Assembly: GCF_003711515.1 (NCBI RefSeq)
Contig: NW_021167080.1
Span: 4,222,381 to 4,286,380 of the forward strand
DNA from: Sodiomyces alkalinus F11
Taxonomy: Eukaryota; Ascomycota; Sordariomycetes; Glomerellales; Plectosphaerellaceae
DNA length: 64,000 nt
Direction: 5' to 3'
Shown here: piece after piece, positions 53,766-64,000 of the stretch
How the letters are laid out: each line of letters opens with the position of its first letter
Numbering within the stretch: the first letter of the stretch is position 1
Position numbers and translations under genes: made by a program
The notes under the pieces: generated by a model
What the model was told of the DNA's origin: nothing
Database searches by the model: none
The model's input: only the letters and a program-made list of their open reading frames with translations

Positions 53766-55699
53766 CTACACCTGGCTGATCGGGACATTCTTTGGTTGTC
53801 CGACAATGCCCATTTCTCCCGAGAAGGGAACGTCTTCATTCAGCCGGACTCCGCTCGTTATGTCCATCTCCATGGGGTGAACCAGAAGGGGCTGGGGCTG
53901 GGGCTGAGCGCCTCGTCTCTTCGACCAGAAGAAATAGCCAAGAAACCAAATCCACGGCATGATGGGTCCGATGTTGTCTCGTACAATGTCGACCGCATGG
54001 TGCTTGCCGCTGATGGGTAGGATGGCGGGGATCACGTTGGCAAGGAGGGCAAACACGCAGGTGCAGAGCCCGACCCACGAACCCCAGACGCCGAAGGGGC
54101 TGCTCCAGAGGAGCTCGCCGATGCCCCTGCCCTGCGCGCGCCAGCCCCTCCGGAAGCGGATGTGGCTCAGGCAGATCGACGCCCAGGTGTAGTAGTTGCA
54201 GGCGCCGGACAGGCTGAGCAGCCAGTCGAAGATGGCCCCGCCGCCGGGCGCCACGGTGACGTACGCGAGGGTTCCGAACGCGAAGGCCAGGACGATACCC
54301 CAGCGGGGGACCCCCCATTTTACCGTGGCGCCCCAGCGGGGTCCCATCCCGTGCTGGCACAGCGCCTGGAACGCGCGGCTCGAGGCGAAGATGCTCGCGT
54401 TGGCCATGGAGACGAGCGCCACGATGATGAAGACGTTGAAAAAGGTCGGCAGGTGGCGGATGCCGGCGATCTGCGCCGCCAGGGTGAATGGGCTCACCTG
54501 GGCGCCCTTCCCGGTCGACGCCAGCCGGGGGTCATCGGCGGGGACGACGAAGCCGAGCAGCAAGAGCGTGAGGATGTAGAAGACCAGGATGCGGAAGAAG
54601 GTGACCTTGGTGGCCAGGGGGAGGGCCTTCTTGGGGTTGTTGCACTCCGCCGCCGTCATGCCGAGCAGCTCGGTTCCTCCGTAGGACATGCCGGCGACAC
54701 GGAAAACGAGCATAAAACCGGGAAACCCGTTTCGAGTGGCCAAGCCGTCTTGCCAAAACGAGATTCCGGTTCCTTGGCTATGCCAAGGGGTTAGTTAGCA
54801 GAGGCACCTCTGAGACCGGGTAGGTGTAGATCCATATCGAGCTCCGCTTCAGAATCACCAGGCCACTTACCGAGGATCCGACGACACTCCGCCACCGATG
54901 ATACACAGGGCCATGAAGATGAAAATCACCAGAGCAAGTGCCTTGCCGATTCCAAAGGCATGCTCCAGTTCTCCGTACCAACGTGAACCCAAGAAGGAGG
55001 TGGCGATGAGGGTGGCGAGAAGCGGGGTGATTATAAAGGCCGGCAGCATCCGATCGCCCCAGAACTTGACTTGGGACACAATACAAGTGATCTCGAAGGG
55101 GAAGATGATGAGCCAGTTCAGGACGAAGGTCCAACCCATGGCGAAGCCCCAGGCCTCGGAAACGAACCGCCTCGAGTATTCGTAGAACGAACCGGCCACG
55201 GGGAAGGTTGCTGAAGGGGGTGTTATTTATGGGACTAAAGGAATGGGAAAGAAAAAAAGGGGGTTGGAGGGGTAGGGAGGTAGAAGGACACCCAGAGAGG
55301 GCGAGAGAGACACGACAACAAGACAAGAAGACAACAAGAACACTTACCGGCAAGTTCTCCCAAGCTGCCCATTGTGCAGGTCACGCCGAAACCAACGATG
55401 GAAAAGTTCAGCACCAGACTCAAAGGACCGCCTGCACTCAGCGCAGCGCCAGAGCCGACAAATAGGCCGGCTCCTATTGAGCCTCCGAGGGCGATGAATA
55501 TCATATGGCGGATGCTAATGTTCCGTCGTAGCTTGTCGCCCGATCCGTCGCCCGATCCGTCACCCGAGTCCAAGGTAGGGCTCGACGATGGGCCTGACGA
55601 TGGGCTCGGGGCTGCATCCTGACTGGTGCCGGAGGATGTCGCCTCGATAGGCATAGCGGCAATCTCAAGGGAATTTCTCTTAGTCTCGTCTCTTGACAT
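53766..55699 (-). CDS. Amino acid permease (APC superfamily, YAT type)
   Basis: Exons read from 55699: 55699-55348, 55210-54871, 54777-53766, giving 567 residues. Introns: GTAAGT...CTTCAG (137 nt) and GTAAGT...GCATAG (93 nt). After a Ser/Gly/Asp-rich cytosolic N-terminus comes RHMIFIALGGSIGAGLFVGSG, the TM1 signature of fungal amino acid permeases. Further marks are GELATFPVAGSFYEYSRRFV, AMGWTFVLNWLI, FRVAGMSYGGTELLGMTAAE and NP-KKALP. About 12 membrane segments are seen. It imports amino acids with protons across the plasma membrane. Substrate range cannot be told from sequence. Full length. Confidence 0.93.
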
Positions 55700-57137
55700 G
55701 TTTGACGATGAGAGTAACGGGAGCCGTCAGGGATAGGTATGAAGTTCTCGAGCAAGGAGGTCTTGGGTGGTTTACACGAGCACTAAATAACATGGACTCA
55801 AGAAAAAATACGTCCGCTTATGTAGGTGAACAAGGGAGGAGGAAATCAGGGGAGAGAGAAGGGGGGGAATTCGGACGTCAACAGTTATAGTTCTCCTGAA
55901 GAAGTAACTTTCTTTCTCCCACGGGAGTGGCTGTTAAGAACTTCCTTTACGTGAGAGCCACTTGACACTATATGGCTACATACTTCATTCAATCCCCTCT
56001 CCCCTCTCCTATCTGCGAGAGCGATATGTTGGCGGTGAAGCCGTAGGCGTGATGGACCAGCCATTACGAGCGCCTGAGGAGCTTACTTCGCACACAGTTA
56101 ACAAGAGCGAGTTGGGTATAGCAGCGAGGCAAAGGGGGATCGGGATCCATGGATTAAGGCCTACCGTGGCGGACCTAGGTGACCAGGATGGTTCGGGAGA
56201 GAAAACTATCGAAGGAGAGAATCATTCCCCTCCCTCCCTCCCCCCAAGGACAGGATGCTGAACCTGCTCTACCACACCTCTTTATATCTTCATGGGGACG
56301 GGATCCTGATGCCAGGGACGTAGATTCAAAAAGAACACGCAATTGTTCTCTGAATCTCACAATATCCGCGACCAAACTCTCTTCTCCTTCGGACATACAG
56401 CTCGTGGCCACCGGAACAGGCCAGATCAAGCAACACCATCGTCGGCATCAGGGGAAATAAGCTTTATCTTGGCTGTTCTCCAGTCTGACATGAGGTAAAC
56501 ATTACGGAGTACCAGGCTACCAAGCCAAGCATGATCTACTCTGTGCGGAATAGATACTACATAGTACGGAATGTCCAGCACCAACCGGGTGTCGGCAAAC
56601 AGGGGCTAGACGCACCAGGCCACGCCGCCTCTTACTGTGTAGGTTTCTGCTGACTATATCGTGATAGGGGGCAGCTTGGAAGGTTGAACTTGTCATGAGG
56701 TCTAGCCATGGCGAATCATGGCAGCTGAGCACTTCGAAATCGGCGGCATCGATGCATCGAGGCGTCGAGGCGTCGAGGCGTGATCCCCCTGGTATGCTAC
56801 ACTGGTTTGGTAAAGTAGGTGATGGGTTCTCTGTTCACTCTCAGGTAGAGGCAAATATTGCTCATTGTCAGGCAAATATCAGCTCGGCCCTATCCATCGG
56901 TAATCAATTCCTGAACTAAGGTATCCCGCGTGAAGTTTGTCGTAGCCACCCCCAACGCCGCAACTCCCCGTGATATCTGGCCTCACAGCAGTAGGAAGAC
57001 CACCAGTACCCCTTGAGCAATTGAACCACTATTGTACAGATTTATCCACCGACCGGGCGACACAATCACCCCCTGTTCCGGTTTCACAAAACAAAAAACG
57101 AAAAAAAAAAAAAAAATCCCTAGCTCTCCCATCGCAC
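55700..57137. other. Intergenic, no gene seen
   Basis: About 1.4 kb upstream of the permease and downstream of the UBR7 gene. Only short overlapping frames. A GCATCGATGCATCGAGGCGTCGAGGCGTCGAGGCG-like short repeat lies near 56747-56780. Confidence 0.45.
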
Positions 57138-58967
57138 CTAGTATCCGCTCTGCTCTCTCCTGTTATCGTGATCATCGTCGTCCCCCTCACCACGGGAGCC
57201 CCCCGCTTCCCTGATGCCCTGGTCATCTCCGCGCAGCTTAGCAAAGTAGGCCTTGATGTCCTCGGCACCGATGGCCCGTCCACTGTCGGCGAATTCCCGG
57301 AAAAACGGCTTGAGCTGCTCCTTGAGATGGTTGTAGGCCATGACGCCCTCGATGGCGCGCACGCGATCGACGTTGCGCAAGGCGCTCTCGCCGCGCTCGA
57401 GCAGGCTGCCGCTCCCATGGGTGGAGCCGCCGTGTTCCGAGCCGCCGTCCTCGGACAGCGGGGGCTCGTACGTCTCTTCCTCTTCGAGCAGCTGGGAATG
57501 CGCGTTGAGTTTGGAGACGTAGCAGTCCGAGCAGCGGCAGAGGTGGTCGCGGAAGAATTCGGTGAAGAAGATGGAGAAGGGGGCGTCGTCAGGGCCGTTC
57601 GGCAGGGTTGCCCACCTGCAGGTCGAGGTCGAGGCTTTTTCAGGCTCGAGCTGCTGCTTTCCTTGCCCGTTGGCGGCCTCTCCGTTTTGTTGTTTCTCCG
57701 TTGATGATGTCTCGGCGGGGCCGGTTTTTTTCGTCGCGGGTTCCTCTTGTTCACTCTTCACACGCTTTGTCTGAGATGCATCCTCCGGGTCCTCTGCCGC
57801 CTTGCGTTTGTTCGACGCATCTCCCTTCGTATCGGGCCTCTGGACCGCCGGCGCATCCTGTTGGGTGAACACAGCAGGAAGAAAGCCTTTGGTGCCTGCA
57901 TACCTCCTGATCCACGGATACGCGGCGACACATTTGTAACACAGAAATCCTTCGAAATCATCTTCGGATGGGAAGCCGGGCGGCATGGGCGGGTCGTCGT
58001 CGTCGTCGTCGGTTTCTTCTTCTTCTTCTTGGTTAGTGGGTGCTTCCTCCCGTGGCGGTTGTTGTCGTTCGGCTTCTTCGGAGATTGTGGGAAGCGATCC
58101 GTCATCGGTGGTGTTTTCAGCGGCCCGTGGCGCACCGGTATCTTTGCCGGGCTTCTCTTTCTTCATGCTCTCGAACCAGCTGGGACCCATGCCGACGAGA
58201 CAGCCGGGATGATACCAGTCTTCGCCGCAGCCGCCTGTTTCGGTGGTGCCCAGGCCAAGGCATTGGAACATGGTGCCTTTCTGTTGGAAGGGGTTGTAGT
58301 CGCACTCGCAGCCGCAGAACCTGTTCCGGAAGTTCTGGTTGTATTTGTTATTGGCGTCAGGCTCTTCCGAGTGGACGCCGCCCTTGGTGTTCGTGCTGGG
58401 GTTGACGCGAAGGTCGCAGGTGCTGGCGGCGGGCAGGCGCGTAGTACCGCAGTCGCAAGTAAAGTTGCGTTTGGTGAAAATCTCGACCAGGGAGTGATCG
58501 CCGTGACATTGGACCGAGCAGGCGTAGCAGACGCCGGCTGGTGAGAAGGGGTCCGATGGGTTATGGGGGGGAGGCGTGCAGGTGAGGCAAGCGAAGACGC
58601 TCTGGCGGAGAGGGCCCAGGATCTTGGTGCAGTTTTCGATGCTCTGTAGATTGGACCAGTTCGAATTAGCATTAGCTAGCTATCCGCTTCGGGCGGAGCA
58701 AGGCAAGTTAAAGCAATCAAAAGAAAATGCGAGGGAAGTCGCGTCAAGGATAAAAAGTTGAGCGTTTTTGGCACGTACATAAGGAAGCGCTTCCCGAGCA
58801 TCGGCTTCGAGCTGCATCTGGTTGCGAATGAAATCGGCCGCGGTCTGAGAATCGTCGGACTTGTGCGACGAGAAGCTGCCGCTGCGTGCTGGGCTCGGAG
58901 CAACGGCGTTCGAATCGCCTTCGGCTACCGCAGCGGACTGCGAAGCGTTCGAGGCGGGAGGATCCAT
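57138..58967 (-). CDS. UBR7/Mlo2-type E3 ubiquitin ligase (UBR box and PHD-like finger)
   Basis: Exons 58967-58779 and 58643-57138 give 564 residues; the intron (GTACGT...CTACAG, 135 nt) joins EALPY to SIENCTKIL, a junction conserved in the family. The UBR box spans about residues 82-150: CLTC, CYACSVQCHGDHSLVEI, then FTCDCGT. A PHD-like Cys/His finger follows, FCGCECDYNP, then MFQCLG and C-GEDWYHPGC (to about residue 211). An acidic, Glu/Pro/Asp-rich insert precedes a conserved C-terminal part (FEGFLCYKCVAAYPWIRRY; FFTEFFRDHLCRCSDCY; VMAYNHLKEQLKPFFREFA). UBR7 proteins are N-recognin-like ligases, in animals linked to histone H2B ubiquitination; the fungal role is inferred. Confidence 0.92.
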
Positions 58968-59818
58968 GGTGATCAATGATTCGGAGGAGGATGGATGATG
59001 GATTGCGAGACTTGGTGGACAAGAAGATCGACCGTCGAATTGCGACAGCGCGACGGAAATACTTGAAGAACAAAGTCGTTAGAACGGAAGAATCAGAAGA
59101 GCTCAGAAATTATTGATCAACGATGGCCAGTTAAATGGATGCAATGGCTAAAAGTGCCTAAGGAAATGTCAGGACTTTTGGAAGTTAGAAGGATAGGAAA
59201 GCTCGATGATGCTAATTCAGAGCTACAAGACACCAAAGACGCGATATGATTGTGCGAAGTACCTAAGGTAAGGTAAGGTAATAAGGTACCTTAAGGTACC
59301 CAGTCGCAGACCACTCATATACCTAGCGAGAAGTACATCTCTATCCACATATGCATGTGATCAACAGGATTCTGTATTAGGATGGTACAAGAGTATGGGG
59401 TGCAGTATCAGGTACAATGTCTCACTGTGTTTGCAGCACTGCAGCACTGCAGCACTGTGGTGGGCTGCTTCCACTTTACGCGTCATCCCGATCAGGGTTA
59501 GTGCCACTTGACGCGTTTCCCCTGAACGCGTTCCAGGAATGCGACGCGCCTTTCCAGTGGACCAGTGGACCAGTGGTCCAGTGGACGGTTGACGCACGGG
59601 CAGGAAAGGGTCACTGGGGCCTTCCATTTGTTTCCCCTCCATTGCTCCTCCTTCGTCTCGATACACACCACACATACCGCCGACCTTTCCCCCTCTCTTT
59701 CCTTCGCCCCTCTCTGTTGATATCTCTTTCTTTCATTATAATAGGTACCCAAAAAAGTGAACTCGACTTGTTGCCAATCGTCATCAGGGGACCTTACCGC
59801 CCTAAGCTCACCGCAACA
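58968..59818. promoter_or_regulatory. Shared upstream region of UBR7-like and MCM2 genes
   Basis: About 850 bp between divergent starts. Contains AAGGTACCTT (59283-59292) with flanking TACCTAAGGTAAGG, a GCAGCACT triplicate near 59432-59458, and two ACGCGT MluI-like boxes (GACGCGTTTCC at 59510-59520; TTTACGCGTCAT at 59475-59486). ACGCGT is the MBF element of G1/S genes, fitting MCM2 control; this is inference. Confidence 0.5.
59475..59516 (+). promoter_or_regulatory. Candidate MBF (MCB) sites upstream of MCM2
   Basis: Two ACGCGT hexamers about 35 bp apart, some 300-340 bp upstream of the MCM2 start. In yeasts MBF binds ACGCGT in genes expressed at G1/S, including replication genes. Presence of the hexamers is seen; their use is inferred. 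Confidence 0.45.
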
Positions 59819-62690
59819 ATGAGGTCCGGAATTCCCCCATCCCAAAGCGCATCGATGAAGGATTTCAGTTTTCATATTTTCATATATTCATATTTTCATC
59901 CCATGCTGACTCGCGCTGCCCCAGTTCTCCCCTTCGCAACCACCCCAGCGCCGCTAACAGGGGACCATCGGCGAGGTCAAGTCGCAAACGGTCCCGTACG
60001 ACTGGCCCCGATGGCTCCTCCGTCGCCACCCCGTCAAGTCCCATGGCTTCCTCGCCGCCGGCCTTCGACATGGCACACGGTGTTGACGACGAGGACGACA
60101 TTGAAGAGGAGGCCGAGATTCAGGACGACTTGGATGACGTGGACGAAATGGCCGAGGACGACGTGGACCTCTTCCGCGAAGGGTTCGAACAAGATTACCG
60201 CGACAAAGAAGACGACACGTATGAAGCGATAGGCCTCGACGACGGAGGCGATTACGATCAGATGGACCTCGGGGCCCGCCGGCGACTCGAAGCCCAGTTA
60301 GCCCGCAGGGATCGTGAGGTGGCCCGCCGGCAACGGATCCCCGCGGCTTTCCTTCCCGGCGAGGACGACGACGCCGACATCGACCTCACGGCCCAGCCCC
60401 GTCGACGCCGCCATGCGTACGACGAGGACCCGGACGAGGATATGGATGCCGACATCATGGACGAGGAGCTCTCCTTGGAAGCCCTCCAAGACGTCAAGGC
60501 GGCCACCCTGACCGAATGGGTCTCGCAGCCCTTCGTGCAACGCACCATCAAGAGGGAGTTCAAGGCCTTCCTGACCGAATACATCGACGAAAGCGGGTCC
60601 TCCGTCTACGGCAACCGGATTCGCACCCTTGGCGAGATCAACGCCGAGACGCTCGAGGTGTCGTACGATCACCTGTCATCGTCCAAGGCCATTCTCGCCT
60701 ATTTCCTCGCCAACGCCCCCGCCGAGATGCTCAAGCTCTTCGACGAGGTGGCCATGGATGTCGTCCTTCTCCACTACCCCGACTACGAGCGCATCCACTC
60801 CGAGATTCACGTCCGCATCTTCGACCTGCCCGTTCACTATACCCTGAGACAGCTGCGCCAGTCCCATCTCAACTGTCTGGTCCGCGTCAGCGGCGTGGTC
60901 ACGCGCCGTACCGGCGTGTTTCCGCAGCTCAAATACGTCAAGTTTGACTGCACCAAGTGCGGGGTGACGCTGGGTCCCTTCCAGCAAGAGTCCAACGTCG
61001 AGGTGAAGATCACGTACTGCCAGAACTGCCAGTCGCGGGGTCCCTTCACTCTCAACTCGGAGAAGACGGTGTACCGGAACTACCAAAAGCTCACGCTCCA
61101 GGAATCGCCCGGCACGGTCCCGGCGGGCCGTCTCCCCCGGCACCGGGACGTGATTCTGCTTTGGGACCTTATCGACAAGGCCAAGCCCGGCGAGGAGATC
61201 GAGGTGACGGGCATCTACAGGAACAGCTACGACGCGCAGCTCAACAACCGCAACGGCTTCCCCGTGTTCGCCACCGTTCTCGAGGCGAACAACGTGGTCA
61301 AGTCGCACGATCAGCTTGCCGGCTTCCGCCTGACCGAAGAAGACGAGCAGGCCATCCGGAAGTTGTCTCGTGACCCGGCCATCGTCGACAAGATTATCAA
61401 CTCGATCGCGCCGAGCATCTACGGCCATGCGGATGTCAAGACGGCCGTCGCCCTGTCCCTGTTTGGCGGTGTCGCCAAGGTGGGCAAGGGCGGGCATCAC
61501 GTCCGCGGGGACATCAACGTCCTCCTGCTCGGCGACCCGGGTACGGCAAAGTCCCAGGTGCTCAAGTACGTGGAGAAGACGGCGCATCGTGCCGTGTTCG
61601 CGACGGGCCAGGGGGCCAGCGCCGTCGGCCTGACGGCCAGCGTCCGCCGCGACCCGTTGACGAGCGAGTGGACGCTGGAGGGCGGCGCGCTCGTGCTCGC
61701 GGACAAGGGCACCTGCCTGATCGACGAGTTCGACAAGATGAACGACCAGGACCGGACGTCGATCCACGAGGCCATGGAGCAGCAGACCATTTCCATCTCC
61801 AAGGCGGGCATCGTGACGACGCTGCAGGCGCGCTGCGGCATCATCGCGGCGGCCAACCCCCAAGGCGGGCGTTACAACTCGACGATCCCGTTTTCGCACA
61901 ACGTGCAGCTGACGGAGCCCATCCTGTCGCGTTTCGACATTTTGTGCGTGGTCCGCGACACGGTCGAGCCGGCGGAAGACGAGCGGCTGGCGCGCTTCAT
62001 CGTGGGTTCGCATAGCCGGAGCCACCCGCTGTCGCAGGCGGCGCAGGCGGCGACGCAAGGATCGTCGATGGACGTGGAACACGACTCGGAGCAGCAGCAG
62101 CAGCAGGACACGCAAGCCGAGGGCGGGAAGAAAGAGGACGAGATCCCGCAGGAGCTTCTACGAAAGTACATATTGTATGCGCGCGAACGTGTGTCGCCCA
62201 AGCTCTATCACATGGACGAGGACAAGGTGGCGCGACTGTTTTCCGACATGAGACGGGAGTCGCTGGCGACGGGAGCGTATCCCATTACGGTGAGTTTTCC
62301 TTTTTTCCTTTTTTTTTTTCCAAATGCATAAAATCGGTCCAGAAATGCACAGACAGTCTAACCCAAGCGCACACACACAAGGTTCGTCATCTGGAAGCCG
62401 TCATCCGCATCAGCGAGGCATTCTGCCGGATGCGTCTCTCGGAGTACTGCTCGTCGCAAGACATGGACCGCGCCATCGCGGTGACGGTAGAAAGCTTTGT
62501 CGCCAGCCAGAAGCTCAGCTGCAAGAAGGCCTTGGCGCGGGCGTTTGCCAAGTATACGCTGGGAAGGCCACGGCCGGGCGCGAGCGGTGGCAGCGGCAGT
62601 GGCAGTGGCAGCGGCGGTGGCAGCGGCGGTGACAACTCCCAGCGCAGGGCGGGACGGCCATCGAGGCGAGTAGGGTCTGTCGCTGCCTGA
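59819..62690 (+). CDS. MCM2: MCM2, replicative helicase subunit
   Basis: Exons 59819-59823, 59925-62289 and 62382-62690 give 892 residues. The last intron (GTGAGT...CACAAG) is clear: it joins YPIT to VRHLEAVIRISEAF. The first intron is likelier than certain: a 5-nt exon ATGAG, donor GTCCGG (weak), branch CTGAC, acceptor CCCCAG, giving MSSPLRNHP; the Met at 60043 (residue 42) is the fallback start. Acidic N-terminal tail (histone-binding region in MCM2), zinc finger C344-x2-C-x19-C-x2-C370, Walker A GDPGTAKS (538-545), Walker B DEFD (602-605), arginine finger SRFD (R671). A C-terminal Gly-Ser repeat is unusual. MCM2 is part of the MCM2-7 helicase loaded at origins. Confidence 0.93.
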
Positions 62691-64000
62691 CCCAGACAAG
62701 CGAACTGTATATAATGGAAAGCTTGTTTGTTGGGGAGGTCTGACGAGGGATGGCTGGAAGGGATACCTAGGAACGACGCCTATGAGTGAGTTTGTGTTGC
62801 ATTTTATGACGGTTGCTTCTGTGCTGGTTGGGAAGAAAATGATCAGGCAATGGTAATTGATAATTCTGGGTTCATATATTAAACTGTTCTTATTTCCGAG
62901 TTGTATGGGATTATATTCTGGTTGGGGGGTTCTGATCTCCATCTCCGTAATAGTGTGAGGTAGAGAGAAAGAGTCGGGGTCGTCTCTTTGCATCAACCGA
63001 GTTCTGTTGGACAGTTCGGGTTTGTACGGAATACGGAGTAACTACACTGTACGGATATTTAGTACTAATCAGTTAGTAATCATTTGCCCCGAGCCTTTCC
63101 CAAATGGGGAATCATGTCATGTCCACGTCTAGCCGGGGGATTAGGCAACATCGACCAATCGATATGGGGAGAGGGATAAGGTATAGATACTATTTTTAGG
63201 ACAGAGCCAATTAATGTCTTGGCACTGTCCGCGTAGAAACGTACCTCAACCAGCAATGCCGCCATCAGGGACAGAAGTAATTACCTTATTAATAACCAAC
63301 TCACCCGTCGCCACCAACAGAGGTGGGATGTCCTCCGAAGTGATTAGCGGGTTGCGGGTTGCGGGTTGCGGGTTGCTGCATTTTGGTTCTTTTTGTCTCG
63401 AGCTTCCTTCGGGAGTGCTCGTAGCAATTAAATGCGGAACGACCCGAACGGAGGAGCAATACCTTAGGTACAACGGTGGCGGGCCCGTTATCTCCAACTC
63501 ATCCTCGTCCATCCCTTTATTCGGTGGCTGTTACGTTGGGGACTTGGACCCTTCTCCTCTCCGGGCCCCCCTGTTCCTCGACCCTGATCCCTGAATCCCA
63601 GTTATGTTCAAGTCTCGTGGGCAGCGGTCGCTAATTCTGGTCCAAGCTCCTCTCAACCCATTTTCCTACCTACCTTACTTTACCTAGCCCCCAAAAATGC
63701 TGCTACCTACCTTATTCCAGCCCTGTTTATTCCTGCGTCTCTTTTCTCATAATATTCTATGAAAAAATAACGTTGCGACGTGTTACACCAATTATCAATT
63801 AGGCATCTAATTCTGTTTTTGTGTTTTGCGTGTGTGTCTCTTTTTTTATTTTTTGCTTCTCTCTCTCTCTCTCTCTCTCTCCTCGGTCCATCTCGAATAA
63901 TCACAATCATCTTAGACACCTTGTTCGCTCCTCTTCACTACCTCTTGAGAGTCCTTGCACTGCAAGGGTCAATTGTCTACGAGGAAAGGAGAAAAAAGAA
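62691..64000. other. Intergenic, no gene seen
   Basis: 1.3 kb after MCM2 to the window end. Contains GCGGGTT repeated four times (about 63347-63375) and a (CT)n run (63857-63880). The pyrimidine-rich end (from about 63640) could lead into a gene beyond the window. Confidence 0.45.
63857..63880 (+). repeat. (CT)n microsatellite
   Basis: A run of about twelve CT units in intergenic sequence downstream of MCM2. Confidence 0.9.

Noticed and set aside
60676..62115. 479-residue antisense frame over MCM2
   Set aside because: Shadow of GC-rich MCM2 codons; no domain, while the sense frame has all AAA+ motifs.
1..64000. tRNA, rRNA or a secondary-metabolite or defence cluster
   Set aside because: I looked for T-arm GGTTCRANYCC with matching D-arm, and for PKS/NRPS/NLR or integrase-type motifs; none was convincing.

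Overview
The window is nuclear DNA of a filamentous ascomycete (Pezizomycotina, most likely Sordariomycetes). Genes carry short spliceosomal introns (about 60-140 nt, donors mostly GTRAGT or GTATGT, branch-like CTGAC, acceptors YAG). Intergenic spaces are long and the genes have no operon order. The gene set (hybrid histidine kinase Sln1, ORMDL, CnjB-type zinc-knuckle protein, ADIP-domain coiled coil) is typical of that group. A 0.7-kb AT-rich island and a diverged inverted-repeat element with C-to-T differences look like RIP (repeat-induced point mutation). Species cannot be named from the sequence alone.

Layout. 1-10 kb: 3' part of a chromodomain protein (+), the Pol III repressor Maf1 (+) and, convergent to it, an Sln1-type osmosensor hybrid histidine kinase (-). 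11-18.4 kb: a large F-box-like protein (-) and an Air1/Air2-like TRAMP zinc-knuckle protein (-). 18.9-19.6 kb: AT-rich island. 20-27 kb: ORMDL sphingolipid regulator (+) behind an 8/16-bp minisatellite, a His-rich secreted, probably GPI-anchored protein with five identical-spacing four-Cys modules (+), and a small Cys-rich protein (+). 27-32 kb: gene-poor. 32-39 kb: a 1376-aa disordered fungal protein with four copies of a short LADFLR-type motif (+), and an 11-zinc-knuckle CnjB-like protein (-). 41-51 kb: aldo/keto reductase (+), Trm44 tRNA methyltransferase (-), divergent ADIP-domain coiled-coil protein (+), and a TPR/F-box/LRR protein of the Pof3/Dia2 type (-) next to a 15-N gap. 51.4-51.75 kb: MITE-like foldback element. 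52-62.7 kb: coiled-coil protein with a stop-free intron (+), amino acid permease (-), UBR7-type ubiquitin ligase (-), and divergent MCM2 replicative helicase subunit (+). 62.7-64 kb: no gene seen.

Most genes are housekeeping functions in RNA metabolism (Maf1, Air1/2, CnjB, Trm44), replication and cell cycle (MCM2, Pof3/Dia2-like, ADIP), ubiquitin (UBR7, F-box), membrane signalling and lipid homeostasis (Sln1, ORMDL) and uptake (permease). There is no sign of a secondary-metabolite or defence cluster. The least explained items are the His-rich five-module secreted protein, the repeated-motif protein at 32-36 kb, and a 10-bp palindrome (AAGGTACCTT) found at eight intergenic places, often 240-540 bp upstream of start codons.

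Exon boundaries were derived by hand from splice consensus, reading frame and family conservation. Starts given are ATG codons; longer readings beginning with TTG or GTG were not used.
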